A stretch of 38,987 nt of DNA from Arcanobacterium sp. (GTDB lineage Bacteria; Actinomycetota; Actinomycetes; Actinomycetales; Actinomycetaceae): positions 1 through 38,987 of the forward strand of contig JALELI010000072.1 in assembly GCA_022768785.1 (NCBI GenBank), given 5' to 3'. The notes beneath the pieces are model-generated. The model did not search any database and was not told the origin of the DNA. It saw only the letters and a program-made list of their open reading frames with translations. Below, in pieces: positions 36,762 through 38,987 of the stretch. How positions within the stretch are numbered: position 1 is the first letter of the stretch; each line of letters opens with the position of its first letter. Both the position numbers and the translations under genes were made by a program.

Positions 36762-37763
36762 ATGAAACGCACAAGAGTAATTGTTGCAACGCTTAGCCTG
36801 CTGCTGGCAGCCGGAACGGTTAGCGGCTGTTCAAATACCAACAACGCGAACTCTTCACCCGCCACTAACGATGCCACGAAACCGGTAGTGATCAAGAACT
36901 GCGGCGTGAAAACCACCTTCACTACTCCACCCAAGAAAGTAGTGTCTATGGGGGTAACTGGCCTAGCGTACCTTTACGCCGCCGGAGCCGAAGGCGCCAT
37001 CATCGGAAGGGCTAACGAATGGGGTGAGAAACCACCGGCGTGGATCGGCACTAACGCTGACCACATCAATGTACTGTCTGATGAGTCCATCTCCATGGAA
37101 GCTCTCATGAAGCTACACCCTGACCTTGCCTATGGCGGTGGCTTCGGAATGGAACAGGGCTCCCCCTCGGCGGTGGCAGAAAAGGGGATCCCCGCCATCG
37201 TTGATGCACCTGAATGCTCCTACTTCTATCCAGACCAGCCAGTGAATGAAACCTTCGACGCGATCCTTGGCGAAGTCACTCAGCTAGGGAAACTCATGGG
37301 CACCTCAGAAAAGGCGAACGCGACAGTCACGAACCTCAAATCTCAGCTTGACAAAATCGCTAAAGAAAAAATAGGCGGACATCGCAAAGTTGCCTATGCC
37401 TACTACTATGGAGAAGACGCCGACTTATTCAGCTACGGCGAGCAGGGAATAATGGGGGAAATCAACAAGACCCTCGACCTGGTAACTGCAGTGGATCCTA
37501 AATACCACCCACACCAAGGCCCTATCGCACCAGAGGCATTCGTCAAATCCAACCCGGACGTGATCATCGTGCTCACTGGAATGGGCGGCGCAACCAAGGA
37601 AAGTTCGCTGAAACGCTTGCGGAAAATCCCCGGCTTCAACGACATGAAGGCAGTACGCAATAACAACATTTTGTATGCAGAATCCGCCGTAGCCTACGCT
37701 TCGCCGTCAGCCATTCACGGCACGATCGACCTGGCAGAAAAACTCCGGGGTCTAGGGAAGTAG
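36762..37763 (+). CDS. Fe3+-siderophore-type ABC substrate-binding lipoprotein
   Basis: This binds the metal complex outside the cell and delivers it to the permease. The start is ATG 36762 (MKRTRVIVATLSLLLAAG), with AAAGGA eight bases upstream; a TTG just before it is less likely. The lipobox is VSGC with Cys23. The mature protein has the FepB/TroA-like helical-backbone fold: KKVVSMGVTGLAYLYAAGAEGAIIGR, LMKLHPDLAYGGG and a C-terminal domain ending in IHGTIDLAEKLRGLG. It has 333 residues. It lies 13 bases after the permease and 8 before the ATPase. Confidence 0.9.
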   Translation: MKRTRVIVATLSLLLAAGTVSGCSNTNNANSSPATNDATKPVVIKNCGVKTTFTTPPKKVVSMGVTGLAYLYAAGAEGAIIGRANEWGEKPPAWIGTNADHINVLSDESISMEALMKLHPDLAYGGGFGMEQGSPSAVAEKGIPAIVDAPECSYFYPDQPVNETFDAILGEVTQLGKLMGTSEKANATVTNLKSQLDKIAKEKIGGHRKVAYAYYYGEDADLFSYGEQGIMGEINKTLDLVTAVDPKYHPHQGPIAPEAFVKSNPDVIIVLTGMGGATKESSLKRLRKIPGFNDMKAVRNNNILYAESAVAYASPSAIHGTIDLAEKLRGLGK

Positions 37764-37771
37764 ATTAGTAA

Positions 37772-38536
37772 ATGAAGCACTCTCCCCTCGCGATAGAAAA
37801 CGCCAGCGTCCGCTACGGTTCTGCCCAAATCCTTGACGGCATCACTTTTGAAGTCCCACGGGGCCAGATAATAGGGGTGGCCGGGCCGAATGGGTCTGGC
37901 AAAACTACCCTTATGAGAGCTATGTTCGCTGCGCAAAAGCTATCCGAGGGTAGAGTGCTAATCAACGGTAGACCCGCTAGTGAACTGCGCCCAAGCCAAA
38001 TCGCCAGGCAAATCGCGGTGGTTTCCCAATTCGAGCACGACATGGATCGGGTAAGTGTATTCGATCTCGTCCTGTTGGGCAGGGCGCCGCACCGGAAAGA
38101 CGTTCAAGGATACTCTAAAAAAGATCGCGATATTGCTTTGCAGGCGCTGGCCTCTGTTGGCATGGAGTACGCCAAAGACCGCTACATTGATACGCTTTCC
38201 GGTGGCGAGCGCCAGCGAGTACTAATCGCCCGATCGCTAGCCCAGCAATGCAAGTGTCTATTGCTCGACGAACCCACCAATCACCTGGACGTTAAATACC
38301 AGCACCAAATCCTTTCCATCATAAAAGCAGTTAGCGACACCGCGGTTATCATCTTGCACGACCTCAACCTCGTTGCACGCTACTGTGATCACACAATTAT
38401 TCTTAAAAATGGTAGGTTGTACGCCCAAGGGAAACCGGCGCAAATCTTGACGCCGCAGCTTATTAGCGAAGTTTACGAGGTTTCTGCGACTGAAGTTGAC
38501 GACTGCGGAACCAAACAATTCATTTTTAAGCCCTAA
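37772..38536 (+). CDS. FecE/BtuD-type ABC ATPase
   Basis: This is the energy subunit of the siderophore-type importer. It has 254 residues. Walker A is GPNGSGKTTL, Q-loop VSQFEHDMD, signature LSGGERQRV, Walker B CLLLDEPTNHLD, followed by switch His in ILHDLNL. All are intact, in the order usual for FecE. The GRLYAQGKPAQILTPQLISEVYEV tail is typical of this subgroup. It is the last gene of the rightward operon; the gene order permease, binding protein, ATPase is one of the common ones in actinobacterial iron uptake loci. Confidence 0.93.
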   Translation: MKHSPLAIENASVRYGSAQILDGITFEVPRGQIIGVAGPNGSGKTTLMRAMFAAQKLSEGRVLINGRPASELRPSQIARQIAVVSQFEHDMDRVSVFDLVLLGRAPHRKDVQGYSKKDRDIALQALASVGMEYAKDRYIDTLSGGERQRVLIARSLAQQCKCLLLDEPTNHLDVKYQHQILSIIKAVSDTAVIILHDLNLVARYCDHTIILKNGRLYAQGKPAQILTPQLISEVYEVSATEVDDCGTKQFIFKP

Positions 38537-38559
38537 TACGGCAACTAGCTAAAATGTTT

Positions 38560-38647
38560 AAGACAAAGCCCTTGGTAGGTGCAAAGCCCCTGGCAAGGAC
38601 AGTCCGTTGTGTTCAGTTTCGACTGTAACACTGCTAAGACAAAGCCC
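38560..38647. repeat. Interspersed CAAAGCCC / ACAGTCC short repeats
   Basis: AAGACAAAGCCC occurs at 38560-38571 and 38636-38647, with a related GCAAAGCCCC at 38581-38590. ACAGTCC follows at 38600 and again near 38662. This could be an IS-end relic; no transposase is readable. Confidence 0.5.
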
Positions 38648-38792
38648 GAGAGGGCGGGCACAGTCCCGAAAGATGAGGTTGATACAGTTCCCTGCCTCTG
38701 GTTACATATCTGTTTCGCATATGGGAGAACTACTCTCGCCATGTCGCAAAGAAATAGCTAATTTCTCCGATCAAGGTTTTGTTTTACACGTC

Positions 38793-38824
38793 TTTTTAGG
38801 TGAACGTGTTTTTAGGTGAACGTG
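38793..38824. repeat. 16-bp perfect tandem duplication
   Basis: TTTTTAGGTGAACGTG is repeated head-to-tail at 38793-38808 and 38809-38824 in non-coding DNA. Confidence 0.85.
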
Positions 38825-38887
38825 GCCTGGATTATAGCTTCCAGCTGATTCCTCGCCGTTAAAGGCGTACAACACGTACATACATTT

Positions 38888-38920
38888 GAAACCCCGCCGT
38901 GCACAGCGGGGTTTCGTTTA
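38888..38920 (+). terminator. Rho-independent terminator
   Basis: A perfect 10-bp stem GAAACCCCGC/GCGGGGTTTC (38888-38897, 38906-38915) has an 8-base loop and is followed by GTTTA. It may end the Fec operon, about 350 bases after its last gene, or belong to a gene to the right. Confidence 0.7.
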
Positions 38921-38987
38921 CACCGATGATGGCTGTCAGAATGGCTGTCAAGCCTATTTTTGATAACCACTTTTCGCGGAGCCAAAG

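Larger units (their letters stand above)
38537..38987. other. Non-coding region at right end, with repeats and a terminator
   Basis: I see no convincing gene in these 451 bases. Open frames of 60-70 codons on both strands are low in support. The first half holds repeated CAAAGCCC (38564, 38582, 38640) and ACAGTCC/ACAGTTCC motifs; the second half holds a 16-bp tandem duplication and a terminator. It may be the decayed edge of an insertion sequence or the boundary of the acquired cluster. Confidence 0.5.

Noticed and set aside
35717-38536. Cobalamin (BtuCDF) importer
   Set aside because: The families overlap, but the DtxR-like box upstream and the cluster context favour an iron or other metal chelate; no B12-related gene or cobalamin riboswitch is visible.
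38545-38761. Overlapping 60-66 codon open frames on both strands
   Set aside because: No ribosome sites and no recognisable protein; they cover repeat motifs and look like chance frames.

Overview
The window looks like chromosome from a moderate-GC actinobacterium, most likely in or near Actinomycetaceae; I infer this and cannot confirm a genus. The grounds are a CarD-type RNA polymerase regulator next to ispD and ispF, a LytR_C envelope protein, a TrmH-family rRNA methyltransferase beside cysS, a DAP-type lysine/peptidoglycan pathway, and frequent GTG starts with strong AGGAGG-type ribosome sites. Genes are tightly packed, and many intergenic gaps carry short (13-28 bp) duplicated segments.

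Layout. Positions 1-1270 hold the 5' part of a DHA2 drug-efflux MFS gene on the minus strand. After a 950-base gap comes brnQ (branched-chain amino acid uptake). A three-gene ABC importer of the TrpX/COG2984 type follows on the minus strand (3876-6974), then a pyruvate oxidase. On the plus strand are an M3 oligopeptidase, a Cys-rich winged-helix regulator and a LytR_C protein. From 13146 to 17661 on the minus strand are an ASCH protein, an unknown protein with a C-terminal membrane segment, rlmB and cysS. A UMF1-type MFS gene precedes ispF, ispD and carD, then gpmA and a LysP-like permease. A DapF, an LL-diaminopimelate aminotransferase and a small RsmC-like methyltransferase close the housekeeping part at 27916.

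The accessory region is 28118-38536. A divergent promoter region at 34211-34349 contains a good match to the actinobacterial DtxR/IdeR iron box (34266-34284). Leftward lie a 34-codon gene not previously called (34106-34210), then a fused E1-like/YcaO cyclodehydratase, then two ABC exporter-fold half-transporters. Rightward lie an S9 prolyl-oligopeptidase-family protease, then a FecCD permease, a siderophore-type lipoprotein and a FecE ATPase. The 34-residue peptide has an acidic leader, a single Pro, and a short C-terminal segment HCHHAATQQSFAWK.

My reading is that this is an iron-regulated RiPP cluster. The YcaO enzyme would cyclise Cys (and possibly Thr/Ser) in the His-rich core, the protease would remove the leader after Pro20, the ABC pair would move the product across the membrane, and the Fec-type importer would recover the metal complex. 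In other words, it may encode a ribosomally made metallophore or siderophore. The sequence supports the parts list and the iron box directly; the chemistry and function are inference. The last 450 bases (38537-38987) hold repeats and a terminator but no convincing gene.
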